A DNA stretch of 64,000 bases from Rostrohypoxylon terebratum (GCA_022497145.1 MU385869.1:124001-188000), one strand, 5' to 3'. Numbered from the stretch's first letter, positions 25,740 to 39,110 are shown. Translations and numbers: made by a program. Notes: a model not told the origin generated them from the letters alone.

Positions 25740-27906
25740 CCTCAGTAGTACGACACAATTGCCGAGGGTAATCACTGTATCTTTTCCGAGACATTGGCGT
25801 CGATATTACTGCGTTGTCAACAACATGGTGTCACTCGTTTAAATTTTTCTTCTCGAATCTAGTTAGATGTATAAACGGATCATACATATATCGGATACCC
25901 AAATGGCTGAAACTCAGGTTGGCCTGGCGGCGGCTGGGCTATAGGAATGGAGTGGGATTTAAGGAGTTCGTGGAATCAAACAATGAATAATTTTGTATTT
26001 AAGGAGCAGTTTCGGCCGTGGGTTGATTTTGTCCAAGACAGCTAGCTTTCGAAAGGTAAACTGGGGGTTTGTGTATTACGGGGGGGGAGATACCACAAGT
26101 TTTCCTTATTCACCATCAATGGGTACCGATTGGGGGACACCAGGCATTTGTTTCAAGGAAAGGTATGTCATATTGGATATTGAAAAGGACTATTATTCAT
26201 CTAACCTAGGTAAAATGTATCTAAACCTGATGAACGGAAGATTCACTAGCTTCCGCATATTTACAGCTATGTATATAGTAAATGCAAGCTCGTAAATTGA
26301 TAAAGCATCACATATGAACGCGTGGAATCCCATATCGTAGACTGGACCGAGTTCAAATCCATCCACACCAAAATCGGATTTGATATGTTCAGCCCTTCTT
26401 TGACATGTTTAACAAATAAATAAAACATTTGATCTATTTGTAGTCTATTCTGATGAGGAACATTTGTTTTGTGCCTAGGTATACGTATAGATGTAAGAAT
26501 GTAAAAGAAAATAAGATATGGGTATGGATTGAATCCAGGGGTATGTAATGAGCAAAATGAAATATCACTACCTATACAAGCTCAACGTGGGATATTATTT
26601 CAAGGACTTTCATGAAATCATCACTTGATGCCACTAGACCATATAGCAATACGTCATTCAAAAGCCTGGTCTTTCTTTATCATTATAAGTCTTTTGCGAT
26701 TTGTACAGTGTATGTTGTCAAGAATCACCATTACCTAGTCGCATCAGGAGGAAGGATATTCATGATTTCACCTTTTCCACATATCGATTACTAGGCCTCG
26801 CTTGTGGCGCCTCCTCGTGCTTTTGGCATTGCACTTTGATTAGGAAAATGCGCAACAATTGTTACAATATCTTTTTCTGTATGTATTGTCTCACATAATT
26901 ATTTACATAAGTATCATAGTATCTCAACCCTGACCCGAAACTCGAGTAATAACTCGCCCACGTACCCGAGTCCATACTGTAGAGGAGTAGTGAAATGCTA
27001 GTTAGGGGTTTACGTAAAGCTGTGTTCCGAGATGAACGAATAGGTACCTCATGTGAGTTTTTCGTTCTCGTAAATATTCCTTGCCAGATATATGTCGATT
27101 GTTAAGCACCACCAGGTATCGATCCTAAGCGAATGCCAAGAGTTCCACGAACCGTTAGATCACGCAGCGCCTCAGCTCCAAACCCCCGATGACCTCCTCC
27201 ATAACCAAGAATTAATATCCCATACACGTAGGCTTCACGAGAACAGGTTCCTCTCTCCTACATACCTGGCTGCCTGGTCCCATCTACGGAGTCCCGAGTA
27301 ATATATAAGTTCGACGTTGCGACGCGGCTAACCCAGGGGCGTCGCAGGATCCCCCAATGAAACCGCGGAACGGCGAGGTGATGAGGCGTAGTAGTAGTAT
27401 TATGCTTCGGTCGCCCTATTATATGGTATACCACAGCCTAATAAGATCATGGATGCCGGTAAAACGTACAACGCCGCACGGATGGCGTTCAAATACATGG
27501 TTCCGGGAACGTCACATTCGTTTACTCGCTCGGCTGACTTAAGGGTAGGGTCTTATATCTTATGATAAGACCGGGGGATATGGCATTTCCTGTTTGTTCG
27601 TGAGTTCCTGAAAAAAAAAGGTACCCCATACTAGTATAATGTTTATATTATTGGCTTTTATTGAGAATACCGGCTTTTGGAGTCTAGAATCATACTAGTG
27701 GGAATTATTTTACGTGCAGAGTTATTTAGATGTTGGAGTCTGGTGGATATGTGGTATTTTCACGATTCCGACTCGAAATTTGCGATTTATGCCAAAGATC
27801 CGAGGCCCACCAAGAACTGTTCATCAACTATTCCATATCTCTTTATATGGAGAAGCCTGGTAATACCGGTACACCAGCAGCCGCCTAAATTAACAATCGC
27901 GATTAC
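25740..27906. other. Intergenic region, no supported gene
   Basis: The spacer lies between convergent genes. It is AT-rich with only short, unrelated open frames. A phrase at 26350-26365 looks like a T-loop, but no tRNA fold can be drawn around it. Confidence 0.6.
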
Positions 27907-29597
27907 TCAAAGCCCAATGTCTTCTAGGCTTGGATCCCAATCCTCTTCCTCGTCCCAAACCGGTGCTAGCACGAACTTACTCGTTATCTCACCCATACCA
28001 CAAGCAAACCCGGTGCTTAACTCCGGATTCTGTAAGTCGACATTCTGCTCGACCATGAGCGCGGTAGTTGTGAATTCCGCCTCTGCCCCAGCTCCCAAAC
28101 TCAAGGTAGTACCTCCCCAATCAAACTCAACTTTGCCCGACTTGCGCACGATGAGCTTGCCGATGCGACCTCCCTCCGGCGGGAGAGTTCCAAAGGGGTT
28201 CCAGCTACTCTCTTCTTTCTTTGCGTCGTCTTCGGTCTTGATTCTACTTTGGCTCTGGGGGGTGGCATTTGTGGGACCATTACCATTCATATCCTTATCT
28301 GATGGGCTGGCAGGTCGGGCTAATGGCGGGAGAATAGGTGGTAATTGGAAAAGCATGACCTGGTCGTCCTTGCTTTGGCGTAGTGGCTGCTGCTCTTCGC
28401 CCCCCTTTTCTTCTCTGGGTTCAGTTTGGAATCTGAGGGCGTTGAGTTGGTATTGTAGGTCATGTATTGTCTGCGCGATTTCAGGGTCCTTGGCGGCCTT
28501 TGACTTGCGCTTTCGCTTGATAGCCTCGGCACCGACCTCATTGACGAGTCGCTTAGCCTCTGGCGAATTAGGTGCCTTAGCTTGTGATGCCTCGGGGATG
28601 TTTGACATGTCGATGTCCATTGCATCCGGATCTGTGCCGGGTTCGGTCTTGACTTTGACTTGGCTCTTAGGAGCGGCATGCCAGACCTCGCTGTCTTCTG
28701 GCATACCAGCATTTCGCAGATCATCGGCAGATTCAGGGAGAAAGAGATCCTCGTCATCAGACGATTGTCGTTCCTCAGCTTCGAGCTCTGCCGTTGTCTT
28801 AACTTTGACTTCTTCCTCTTCGTGCTCGATACGAAGGAGACCGACTGGCATAATGCCACGTGACTTAAAGGGGCGGGAGCCGTCCTCAGTATACCCGCTG
28901 AGAGTATCCACATTGATTCTGTGTTCGTTCTCTCTTCTAGGCTTGTATCTCGTGGATGCGTATTCGGAACTAAAATCATTATGGCCACTCTTTGGTCCCC
29001 AATTGATATTCTCTGAGCATGGGTTAGTAAATTGTCGTGTGTGATGACCCTGAGCAATATCAAGAGTGTCTTACCTTGAGGTACTCCAGAAAATGGACCG
29101 GAAGCGGTGATTATTCGCCGAGAAAGTCCACGCTGGGCAAAGCCTCCCCTTCCGCGACCTCGCCGAGCTCGTCGGTCTTCAGCTCGTTGCTCCCGTTCCT
29201 CCTCCTTGATCTTCATACTTAGATCACGATTTCTCTCTTCCTCTAGCCTTAGTCGCTCCACGGCATCTCTCCGGACATTTTTAGGTCTGAATCGACCGCC
29301 AACGCGCGATGGCGCAATACTGGGCGTTCGTGATTGTGTTGCACTAGTGGCGGTTGATTGTTCAGGTTCAGGTTGAACCTCTGGTGTTGCCGAGATCTCG
29401 ATTGGTCGCACAGCTGCACCCTGCATCACTAAATCGCTTCCCTCTGAATCTTGTGCCGGGCTCTGCGACATGGTGTTGGGGGCTGTCGCTGAATCAGCAG
29501 CTCTATCTGTGGCATCTGCATGACCAGCTCTACCCGACCCGCGACCACGGCCACGTCCCCGACCTCTCGTACCGGCTCGTGGGCCACGAGGAGGCAT
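27907..29597 (-). CDS. RPC53: DNA-directed RNA polymerase III subunit RPC4/RPC53
   Basis: Exons 29597-29075 and 29012-27907 flank a 62-nt intron (GTAAGA...GCTCAG, phase 1), giving 542 aa. The N terminus is an RG-rich basic tract (residues 4-25), followed by a disordered Ser/Pro/Glu region and a charged helical stretch (about 100-150). The C-terminal 90 residues hold the Rpc4 domain, with the GKLIVRKSGKVEFDWGG strand pattern and a final KFVLAPVWDEEEDW. RPC53 pairs with RPC37 and helps Pol III termination and reinitiation in the nucleus. The large open frame on the opposite strand is an antisense shadow. The ATG at 29597 is preferred over one 21 codons upstream because the MPPRG-type start followed by the RG tract looks native. 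Confidence 0.92.
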
Positions 29598-30491
29598 CTT
29601 GTATATTGCCGATGCTGATCGGTTCGGTTCTGAAAAGGTATTTAGTATAAATATCTTCAATTATGAGATCTTGTATTTAAATACCCGTATCTAGGCGAAT
29701 GGATGAAAGTTTTTATCCTAGAGGTGAGTCGCTGATATTTTCATTAGTTGAAAGTGAGTTGAAGATGAGTGATTGGAAAAGTTTATGGTGGGGCACCCTT
29801 GTAATTTTAGGTAGGATGATGGATGCGCTGCAGGCAGCGTATTATACTAGGTGGGGCGATACGCTTACCTAATCAAATATTGAGTTCCGCTTATAGCCCT
29901 ATAGCAGCTGGCTGCCAGCCGGCTCCTCAACTGAATAAAATGGGATGTTATAGATATTATGGATATTATGGATATTATTAGGTGGAAATGCGCTTGGAAA
30001 CTTTCTTGAAGCTGTTTAAAGCGTGTGCTTTGATACCATCTGATGGGCTTGAACTATACATTTGTAGGGTGATTGGTGGGTTTTCCTCCAATCAAATCAA
30101 AGCAGATTGTCTAATAGATAGACAATGAATAATAAGGTGTTGGTGAAGAGGGAGAGATGGCGATCTACAATTCATGGATGTTCTTTAACTTACCTGGGGC
30201 CAAAAGTAAGGAAAAGAGAGCATAACATGCCCTGATTCATTTTTTGAGTTCTTATATGTTATCGGCTATCAAAATGGACTTAGATGAAATTTTATCTCCC
30301 TGATCCAATCGCATAGTAGCTCTATCGTCGTAATGTACGCGGGTAGAAGCATGCAAATCAGAGAGCCTCGGATTTCCACTAAGCCTCCAATGCGAAACAA
30401 CACTCCCTCAAACCGCTTCGATATATGTCCTTTACTCTAACCTATAGTTGGTTATGTGACCTCAATAACCACATCGAGATGCAAGGGACCA
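29598..30491. other. Intergenic region, no supported gene
   Basis: The spacer separates two minus-strand genes: the promoter side of RPC53 and the 3' flank of the urease accessory gene. A short GGATATTAT-type repeat lies near 29950-29980. I see nothing else. Confidence 0.65.
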
Positions 30492-31484
30492 TCATCGAAC
30501 ACACATTAGTGCTTGTTCGCCAAAGTGTCGCTCAATGCTGCCTTCCTGATGAAGCATCGATCCTATCCAGTTTCGAGCAGACTCAACAGTCCCAGCGCCG
30601 AATTTTACCACAATACAACCACGCACATTGGCAGCGGACCAGAGTACTTGGTTATCCCTCTCTTCGCCTAACCTCGTAGCTCTCCAAATTTCGAGAGGCG
30701 ATTGAGGTATCGCTTCGTCTTTCTCACGTGCCTCGGCGCTGCGAAAGTCCCGTGCACCTATTCGCGGCAGCGCGGCAAACTCGGCTAGGAAGAACTCGCC
30801 CATGGCCTCAGTCATGGGGCCCCTGAGAATTAAAGTTCCCATGATAGCTTGGCCGTACATGGACTCTCGAAGTGAGGGCGACCCGGGTGGTCTATTCTTA
30901 CTATCAAGAATGATGCTATCACGGACCAAGAGTCGATCTTTAGACGTTTCGGTATCGGAAGTAGACCAGACTTCATTGCGACCTACCCATCGATCGAGAC
31001 TCCAATTTTCGCCTAGAGCAACACGACCCTGTGTAACCCAATCCAATAAGCATAGAGATGCGTCATCGGTCAATTTGAAAGTTTGAACCTGCTCGTATAC
31101 GCTACCCTCAAATGGTTGAACAGGGTCGGGAACGAGGCAGAGGGCGGCGCCGTCCTTGATCTCGACTTTTAGATTCTGCCTTGATACGGCGTTCGGCTGC
31201 GTGGGTCGAAATATTTTGGTATGCCCTTGCGTAACGATGCTGAGTCTTGCGTTTGGTTGTACGTCGATAGAAAGATTGATCTGGTCGCCGCCAACAATGC
31301 CACCGCCATAGGATAGAAGGAAGACCAACACGCTTCCCTGTTCAGCGGCAGAGGCAGGAGATATAAGCTTCAGTGGGTATTGGTATGTCATGCTCTCAAG
31401 CGCCGAGACATTGTTGGGCGTAAGCTTGGCGACTATTCGACCCTCCCCCGGGATAGAGGTCGATTTTGGAAATGGCGATTCCAT
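30492..31484 (-). CDS. ureD: Urease accessory protein UreD/UreH
   Basis: A single uninterrupted frame of 330 aa spans the whole UreD family. Conserved blocks visible are the LSYGGGIVGGDQ segment (about residues 57-68), TQGHTKIFRP (about 87-96), the LVPDPVQPFEGS segment (about 117-128) and LDWVTQGR (about 147-154). UreD binds apo-urease and, with UreF and the GTPase UreG, delivers nickel and assists carbamylation of the active-site lysine, allowing urea hydrolysis in the cytosol. Urease itself and the other accessory genes are not in this window, as expected for fungi, where they are scattered. The start at 31484 is the first ATG of the frame. It is divergent from the cohesin gene. Confidence 0.93.
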   Translation of the reverse strand: MESPFPKSTSIPGEGRIVAKLTPNNVSALESMTYQYPLKLISPASAAEQGSVLVFLLSYGGGIVGGDQINLSIDVQPNARLSIVTQGHTKIFRPTQPNAVSRQNLKVEIKDGAALCLVPDPVQPFEGSVYEQVQTFKLTDDASLCLLDWVTQGRVALGENWSLDRWVGRNEVWSTSDTETSKDRLLVRDSIILDSKNRPPGSPSLRESMYGQAIMGTLILRGPMTEAMGEFFLAEFAALPRIGARDFRSAEAREKDEAIPQSPLEIWRATRLGEERDNQVLWSAANVRGCIVVKFGAGTVESARNWIGSMLHQEGSIERHFGEQALMCVR

Positions 31485-31640
31485 TTTGCAAGTTATTTCA
31501 AGAATGAGATAAGAGATTGACTGGCTTATTAGACTTAATTCATATTGGGGGAAAGGAGAAGACTAGGAATTTCAACCAAGAGTTTCTAGGCATTGATGCT
31601 TTTCTCAAGGCTTTAAGGTCCTGCTGTTGAAAAGGGGAAC

Positions 31641-31673
31641 TTAAGTCTTAAGTCTTAAGTCTTGAGTCTTAAG
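31641..31673. repeat. Tandem repeat, 7-mer about x4
   Basis: Repeated TTAAGTC units with one G substitution lie about 160 bp upstream of the ureD start codon. Confidence 0.9.
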
Positions 31674-32264
31674 GAGCGTGCTATAGGGGTAATTATGTGA
31701 ATTATGTTGGAAATGATAGGATCGGCTCATAATGATGAACCAACTAAAAATGATGCAAAGAATAAGATCATCTGGTTATTAGCTAAGAGAAAGACGATCC
31801 AAGATCATTTGACTTCATTTTCAGCGTCTCAAGCTCTTGGCTACATACATAGATCCTAGGTATTATGTATGTGTAAGTGCGGTCATGTAATTCTAGCATT
31901 TCTATGTGTAAAGAGGAGCGGTGATAGTGGGGAAGGGGTACGTATCTTACCATGGTTAGATGAATATAGATATGCATAGATGCGTCTACGCTAAACCGCA
32001 AGAAGAAAGGTGATGTAACCGTATCCAACTATATGTATTGTACCTATGTCTGCCCCGGTCAGCCCTGGCTGTCTGGTATATTCGATTAGAAGGGTAGGAG
32101 ACCGACCCCAGATCCCTGGAAAGTTTCCTGGTGCTGGTGTGAATTTTTGACGAATCCAAACACGCTCCCCACCACCGAGACCACTAAGAACTAAAAGTCA
32201 CCAACCCTTGACGCGCCTGAACTGCCAACGAATCTTCCTCTCTAGTCAACATTCCACCACCTGC

Positions 32265-32290
32265 ATTCCACCATTCCACCATTCCACCAT
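32265..32290. repeat. Tandem repeat, 8-mer x3
   Basis: Repeated ATTCCACC units, with one more related copy at about 32250, lie in the probable leader of SCC3. Confidence 0.9.
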
Positions 32291-32376
32291 TTCATAGTCA
32301 ATCGCAATTTTTCTTTTTCATGGCGGTAAACTTCGCATCGCATTGATACTTCAATTCTGAACATCCAAATGTCCAC

Positions 32377-35300
32377 ATGTCACCATCCAGATTGCCCCTA
32401 ATGGAAACTTCTGATAATAACGCGACCTCTTCTCCCGCATCCGCATCTGCATCTGCATCTGCATCCGCTCCCGCGTCCGCTCCCGACCTTTCGCGACGAA
32501 GATCCGGACGCGTTGTGAGAGCCCCTCAGAAGTTCTCTCCTGAACCTCAGAACGACCATTCCTCTAGCAAGCGGAAGAGAGGACCTGATCGCGACGAGGA
32601 AGATGCCGAGAACGAGTCGCCTGTCGAAGAGGAAGACGAAGAATTAACCGATCCCGAAGAAGACGATGCTGGAGAGGAGCAAACCGTTAGACCTAAGAGC
32701 TCCAAATCAAAGCAAAAGTCTCGGTCCAAGAAGCCAGCAGCTAAGCGCACAAAAGTAAACGGTAGCGCCCCAGCAGATATCGTGTCTGCATCAAATGCGC
32801 CTGTTAGGCTCCCAAACAGGCCAAAAAAGACTGTCAGAGTCGCTATTGCTCACCCAGACGGAGATGGCCTCTATGGTGAGAAATTTCACCTTTGTATCAG
32901 CGCTGTAACAGCGCCGTTTCGTGCCAGTATGCTAATATCTTACTAGCTGACATATTTGGTTCTGGCGATTCTTCTGAAGACGTCGCCCACCAATGGTTCC
33001 AACGCTACCGACAAGATGATGCTAAAGCATTGACCGATGTTATTAACTGTGTTCTGCTCGCGGCCGGTTGCGATCAACAGTTAACCGAGGACGATATTAG
33101 AGACCCCGACAATTCGACAAACAGATTGGCGGAGCTCGAGGATGCTTATCAACAGGTGCGCGATCATCCTTTATATCAATTTTGTGCCCCTCCGTCGCAC
33201 GCGTACTAACAATTTGATGATTAGACTAGTATTTCGGATTATCCTCTTATTTCAAGAGCCAAGAGTAGCAAAAATTTCCGTGAACTGCTCATTGGGTTCT
33301 TCGAAGCTTTGGTCGAGGTTCTCCAAGAGACCGATGTCCTCTACAACGATGAAGAATTGTTGGACAATATCCAGCGATGGGTTGGTACCATGTCGTCTTC
33401 TTCGTTACGACCCTTCAGGCATACGGCGACGACTGTGGGGCTAGCGATACTCACCTCACTCATTCAGGTGGCGCAGTTGCTGGATGAGCGTGTCACCAAG
33501 GCCAACCAAAGCTTGCAGTCCGAGAACAATCGCCGAGACAAGAAAAATAGGCATCTCGTAGAAAATACGAAAAAGGCACTCGATGCTGCAAACCGCAATC
33601 GGGAGTTTGTCGATGAGAAGGTGAAGGAGCTTTTTGACGTTATTTTCATTCATCGATACCGTGATATCGACCCGAAAATTCGCTCCGAGTGTGTCGAAGC
33701 ACTTGGTACATGGATCTTAACTCTTCCAACTGTGTATATGGCCCCCGAATACTTGCGATACCTCGGCTGGTTACTGTCTGATGTTTCTGTCTCTACTCGG
33801 TTAGAAGTCTTGAAACAACTAGCAAGAATCTTAAGCAAGGATGCAGAAAAGTTGGCTCATTTCATCGACAGATTTAGGCCTCGTCTGGTCGAAATGGCAA
33901 CTCAAGATTCTGATATCTCAGTACGTGTTGCTGCGATCGGGGTCGTCGATATTCTACGCGCGTCGGGTATGCTTGAGCCTGTAGAAGTAGACTCTATCAG
34001 TAAACTGCTGTTCGATTCCGAGTTGAGGATTCGTAAAGCAGTTGTCGGTTTCTTCACAGCGCTAGTCAAGGAGCTCATCGAAAACAAGGTAGATGATATC
34101 GGTGGCAGTGATGCTCTGGAGGAAGTGTTTGGAGATGTCGATGAGAATGATTACGAGTCTCTGCGCATGGATTGGATCAATATTAAATCGCTTGCTGAGA
34201 ACCTTGCCGTTTATGATACGCAACTGGATGAAGAGCAAGACGAAATCCGCCATGGATTGGATGTGGCCGCAGATGTGGTCAACGCCAATGTGCCAGAATC
34301 AAGAATTGCGCTGGCGACTCAGGTGCTCTACGAAAAAATTCCCGAGGTTAGTAATTGGCAGATCCTTGCTGGGTATCTATTGTTTGATCATTCGACGAGC
34401 GCAAAATCCCGGCAAAGTTCGAAAACGAACTCGATTGAGGCCGCCACAAAGAAGGCAGTTGCCCCTGACTCTCGAGAGGAAGTCATTTTGCTTGAAGTTC
34501 TTGCAGCCGCAGTAAAGGAGAGCCTTATGCCATCAACGGAACACGACAGGCACAAAAAGAGGACCAACAAACCTGAAACAGATGCGCAAGATGATGCTGC
34601 CATAAAACTGGCCTCTATCATACCTCGTCTCCTGAGCAAGTTTGGATCAGATCCCGTGACGGCCGCTATCGTACTAAGACTAGAACATTTTCTTGATTTG
34701 GAAGTGTTCCAACAGTTACGACAGAACTCTGCGACATATGATAAGCTCCTTGACGATATCACAACACAATTTAACCGTCATGTTGACCAAAGACTCCTAA
34801 ATGAAGTAGCTGCTGCGTTTATACACGCTCGGCAATACGAAGAGCTCGAAGAATTGACAGATAACAAACTAGCGGCACTCTGGGACAATTCACTCAACTC
34901 TTTGCGCGGCATAGACAAGATTTGTGAATTGTCAGCTCGATTAAATCTTGATCGGGCAACGCTTAGTGAGCTTTCGCAGATTCTCATGAAGATTAGCAAG
35001 TTGGCTACTATTTCCGATTGCGTGGACGTCCTTGAAACGCCGGGAACATCTCGAGACTCCGATCGGCCGGCGATTAATATTCTCACTGGCATTGTACATC
35101 GTGGTTTGTTGACAGAGCCAAACGAAGAACTCGATGACCCCGAGGACGAAATCGTTGCCTTTGCTATAAAGGCATGTCAATTCTATTTCATGTGGAAAGT
35201 TAGAAGATTACGAAGCATGGTCGAAAACGACGAGGACATACCCGATAGTGATGTTGATCAAATGATCCTCCTACGCAGAGAATTCATCACAAACTTGATA

Positions 35301-36095
35301 CAGACATTTTCCTCTCGAGGATTCAACGACGACCTGCGCTTATTTGCCGCGGGTACGGCTTGTGATCTCTGCGGATTGTTTGTCTTCCTTCGGCAAGCGA
35401 CACAAGGCCCGCAAGCCTCTAAATACAGGAAGCTTCTTCCTCTCCTCGAGGAAATGCCCCCAGCCCTAATCACCCAAGAGATAATTCCTATATTCGATGC
35501 GGCGGAGCGTGCTTATGCAAAGCGAGCCAACAAGCAATTGAACGAGCCTGTAGAGGATGAAGATCCTTTAGATGATGAATTACCTCCAGAGGATGACGAG
35601 GACGAGGAGCTCACGGCCCAGGAACGCCACGCAGCTGAATTGAAGTCTGAGAAGATCCTTTGCGAGCTCACTGGCAAGCTCGTGCTTGCTATCCTAGCCA
35701 AGACAATCGACCATAGCGGACCGGATGCAGGTAAGCTACGAAAGCGCCTCAACCGCAACAAGACGAAGCTCGGAAACAACTACAAGGAGATAGTAGCATA
35801 CTTGGATGAAGATCACCTCCGTGAATTGAGAGGCGGGAAGAAGAAGCCCGCAGTCAAGCCCAAGGGCAAGGAGGCGGCCAAGAAACCAGCCCTTAGTGCG
35901 GAGCTGGTGATCGAGGACGACGATGACGACGAGAACCCCGCAGTCGACGATCCGTTCGACGAACCCGAACCGGAAGAGGGTACCGTCGAGGATCTGAGGC
36001 AGAGGGAACTTCTCGACGACCCTATCGAAGACGACGAGGAAGAAGAGAGGCCCGTAGGAGAGCCGATGGAGGACGACGACGTGATCGGGGATTAA
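32377..36095 (+). CDS. SCC3: Cohesin subunit SCC3/Psc3 (STAG/SA family)
   Basis: Exons 32377-32875, 32947-33155 and 33225-36095 give 1192 aa. Intron 1 uses GTGAGA...ACTAG; intron 2 uses GTGCGC...GATTAG with a perfect TACTAAC branch site at 33204. The N terminus is disordered, with a Ser/Ala repeat and acidic and basic patches ending in KSKQKSRSKKPAAKR. The STAG domain runs from about residue 240 to 345, the stromalin conservative domain from about 380 to 465, and a long helical-repeat region follows. The C terminus is highly acidic. SCC3 binds Scc1 in the cohesin ring and supports loading, sister-chromatid cohesion and Pds5/Wapl control in the nucleus. The second in-frame ATG at 32401 is an alternative start, because a short overlapping uORF (32369-32401) ends on it. 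Confidence 0.95.
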
Positions 36096-36944
36096 ATACC
36101 CATACCTGTCTGGTAAATGAGTCGAGCCGTGCCAAGGCAGCCGGCTGTAATGAAACGAACGTCCTCTACTACTTCACTACTACACTACTACTACTACCAC
36201 TACTTATTCGTGTACCTACTTTACGGCTTGGACGGGACTATGGGATGACATTACGGACGTGCGCGCGCAAAGGGGAGGAAACCCTAGTAGAGTTGATTGA
36301 TACGATTCACCGTGACGTACGTACTATCGTGGAGCGGGCGGAGTCGCTGCGATGATACTTTTTTATCTCTGTTGATCGACTGCTTTTTTTTTATTCTGTT
36401 TCGTCCCCCCGTGCGCTTGTGGGGTGAGGCTGGGTACGGGAGGGCTTGTAGTTATGACGGGTAGTAATTGTAGGAGTAATTGGACTGCTGATTCCGCTTC
36501 CGAGAACTTGATATGCCTTGGCTACGTGACGTGAACTCGATGGATGGAAATGAGATTGTTTACAATGATAGTGTATTACGTAATCGCCACTATAGCATAC
36601 TTCCGTAATCGGTACTATGGTGTGTGATGTTACATGGCATTCGGAACTGAGATGAGGTCATGCTGATTCTGTTGTATCTCAATGAATCTAGGTACTTCGC
36701 GAAGTAATCATGCTATCAATAGCTTGTACGGATCTCTCCTTATTCGAGTTTGCACATCGGCCATTGGTTATTAGTCATCACATAGTTCAGGTAGGTCATG
36801 TTCAGTCTCCTAGCTTTCAGGATTGGACATATCAACTTCAGCACAGAACTTGGTATGTACACATTGATCTAACAGGCTTAGGCATCATTTCAGATGAGCA
36901 CTGTTCTATTCACTCGCAAGTAATCTTGTGAGCATGTTCTCAGA
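36096..36944. other. Intergenic region between convergent SCC3 and POT1
   Basis: This stretch holds the 3' flanks of two convergent genes. An ACTACT-type short repeat lies at 36165-36205. I see no gene here. Confidence 0.65.
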
Positions 36945-39110
36945 TCAGGCACCGATCTTCGTGCCGAATAGGGCAAACATTCTCTGCCAGCGCTTCCCGT
37001 TGCCGGCATTTGCCTTTTGGGGGTCCTTCTCGCGAAGTGTGATGCCGTATTGGCGGATACAACACGAGAATGGCTTGTTTGATAAGGCGGCCTCGATGAT
37101 GTTGGTCGTCTCCACACGTCGGCTACTCGATGGCCGAGGAGGTGAAGAAGGGGGTGGCTGATGAGTTATTACCCGCTTCTTATTCATGGCCTGACGTTCC
37201 ATTTCATTTTCCTTGCATTCTTGCAAGTTACCCCAGAGCTGAAAGAGCTTTTCTCGCACTTTATCTAGTTCAAAGGGGTCTCTTCTGAGACTAGTTTTAT
37301 GTTAGCGAAATCCATGGACGAAAGAATATGAAGGAGGGCTAATGAAATAGCTTACTCTGACGCATCGAGGCCCAGTAGAAGCTGTCCCTCGGTATTGTCG
37401 ACTACGACCCAGAACCTGTCATCCTCCCTTTTGCCCTTCGAATCAGCGTCTTCTAGCAACAGAAAAAATCTCCATTCCCATATTTTCTTCCCCGTGTACC
37501 CGTCTAAGGTACCGTTCTCATCCAATTCGGAGTCGGAATCGCCGCTATGCTCTGATAGCACGTCGTACTCGGAGTTCTTGCGCCATGTCGAGAAATCTGC
37601 CAAGATAGAAGGCCGGTAATCCACAACTCGAACGTTGGCTCGGTACTTTGCACATGTAAAAGGAAGGGTCAAGGCTACTGTTTGGCCTGCCACCGTCGTT
37701 TGATATGGAATAGGTTTAACTATTGATGAAACGGCGGAAATAGGCTGGTCCGTATTTTCACATTTGACTAGATAATTTGTGAGCGAAAGCGGCGAGCGGA
37801 GATGGATGGAATTTTGGACACCTACTCAGCTCGTTGAGGCCAAGCCTCGCCTCCTTTTCTCGTTCTCTGTCGTCAATCTCCTGCTTTTGAGCCCGCTCCA
37901 AGGCACGTCGTTTCTTCGCCCCTTTGTGCACCTCTTCTTCGTCTCCGGTTTTCCTCTTATTTTGAGCATAACTTTTCTGCTGTCGTTTCTTTAATTTCTC
38001 GTACTCTCTTCTCCTCCTGATAGCTTCTTTGAGACGCCCATCGACCGCCTCTGGGTCATCGGTTTGGAGGATATCAATCTTGAGTCCCGAGTTGAAGGTA
38101 GTTCGGTCTTCCCGCAAGAACCCTTCTAGATTCTTACCGTTACGTCCGTACTTGATGTGCAAATTTCGTAGAAAGATCCACTTTCCAGCCTTGATTTCTT
38201 TTTGGGCGAACTCTGCGTCGTTCCCAAAGCACGTCACTTGCATCGAACGCTTCCCGTAAGGACCCGCCCATTTACTAGGGGCTGCGTTCACCGTTGTGTA
38301 TCCATATGGATCTCCGTTTCGGTCCTCTAATACGCTTTCGTCATCCCAAGTGAACTTGAAGAATGCTTCATTCTCGGTATAATCTGAGACCCAGAGAGTA
38401 GTCACATTCATTTGGTCGTAAGGCTCCTTGAGAACATGGACGATGACGTCGCAGAATTGGCCTTCGCGGACATCGCTCAAAGTTTGGAATTTATCCTTAT
38501 AGTGCTCAGATTGAATGACTTGGGAGTTGAACACCTCAGTGTCGGGTATGGCATCTTTGGCGACAGAGTGATATAACCATGAGACATACTCATGCTCAGA
38601 ATCTCCAGGAGGGCGGTCCTTTGGCCTCAAAGGAGGTTCTAGAGCTTGCTTTGCTGACTTGGGGGGCTTTGGGATTTGATTTGCCGAATACACATGGATT
38701 ATAGTCGAGCGGTGTGATATTAAGGACAATTCACCGCGGTAAAGCTGGACCTTCGCAGAAATTACCACCAAGACGTCAGTAGCATCTGGTTCAGGCATTT
38801 CATCCCGAGGCCGGAATATGTTGATAGACAAGCCTTTCTCGGGTTCATCTTGAATTGATTTGTCGTAAATGGTTATGGCGGATTTCCAGTCTTCCCCTAT
38901 TATTAGCTAACCTTGTTCGATTGGAAGTGGATATACCTAGAACTTACCAACACCACCTGTCTCTCTTGGAGACCTGCGGTCTTTCACTAACCCAATGACA
39001 CTGACGAGTTTACCCTGCAAGACGGATCCATCGAGAATGTCCTGGATGGTCAAATATCCCGAAGGCAGCTGGACTGCTTTTTGCTGCTTAGGATTTTGAT
39101 ATCGCTTCAT
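36945..39110 (-). CDS. POT1: Telomere single-strand-binding protein POT1
   Basis: Four exons (39110-38948, 38896-37826, 37767-37356, 37284-36945) give 661 aa. Each junction keeps the frame and produces sensible sequence: VGEDWKSAITIYD, ELIKCENTD and DASERDPFELDKV. Exons 1-2 encode the first OB fold (Telo_bind, about residues 15-150), beginning with LPSGYLTIQDILDGS and a VSVIGLVKD strand. The second OB fold (about 205-350) includes GQFCDVIVHVLK and LWVSDYTENEAFFKFTW. The rest is less conserved and may bind partners such as Tpz1/TPP1. POT1 coats the TTAGGG-type 3' overhang, protecting chromosome ends and regulating telomerase. The start is the least certain part: the frame is open upstream of 39110 without an ATG, and an extra 5' exon cannot be excluded. 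A basic Lys-rich segment ends exon 2. Confidence 0.88.

Larger units (their letters stand above)
31485..32376. promoter_or_regulatory. Divergent promoter region of ureD and SCC3
   Basis: This 892-bp spacer separates divergently transcribed genes, so it should contain both promoters. It contains two tandem repeat clusters, described separately. I cannot identify specific factor sites. Confidence 0.5.

Noticed and set aside
27677..29044. 455-codon plus-strand open frame
   Set aside because: It is antisense to the well-supported RPC53 exon 2, and its Ser/Leu-rich translation is a shadow of that exon.
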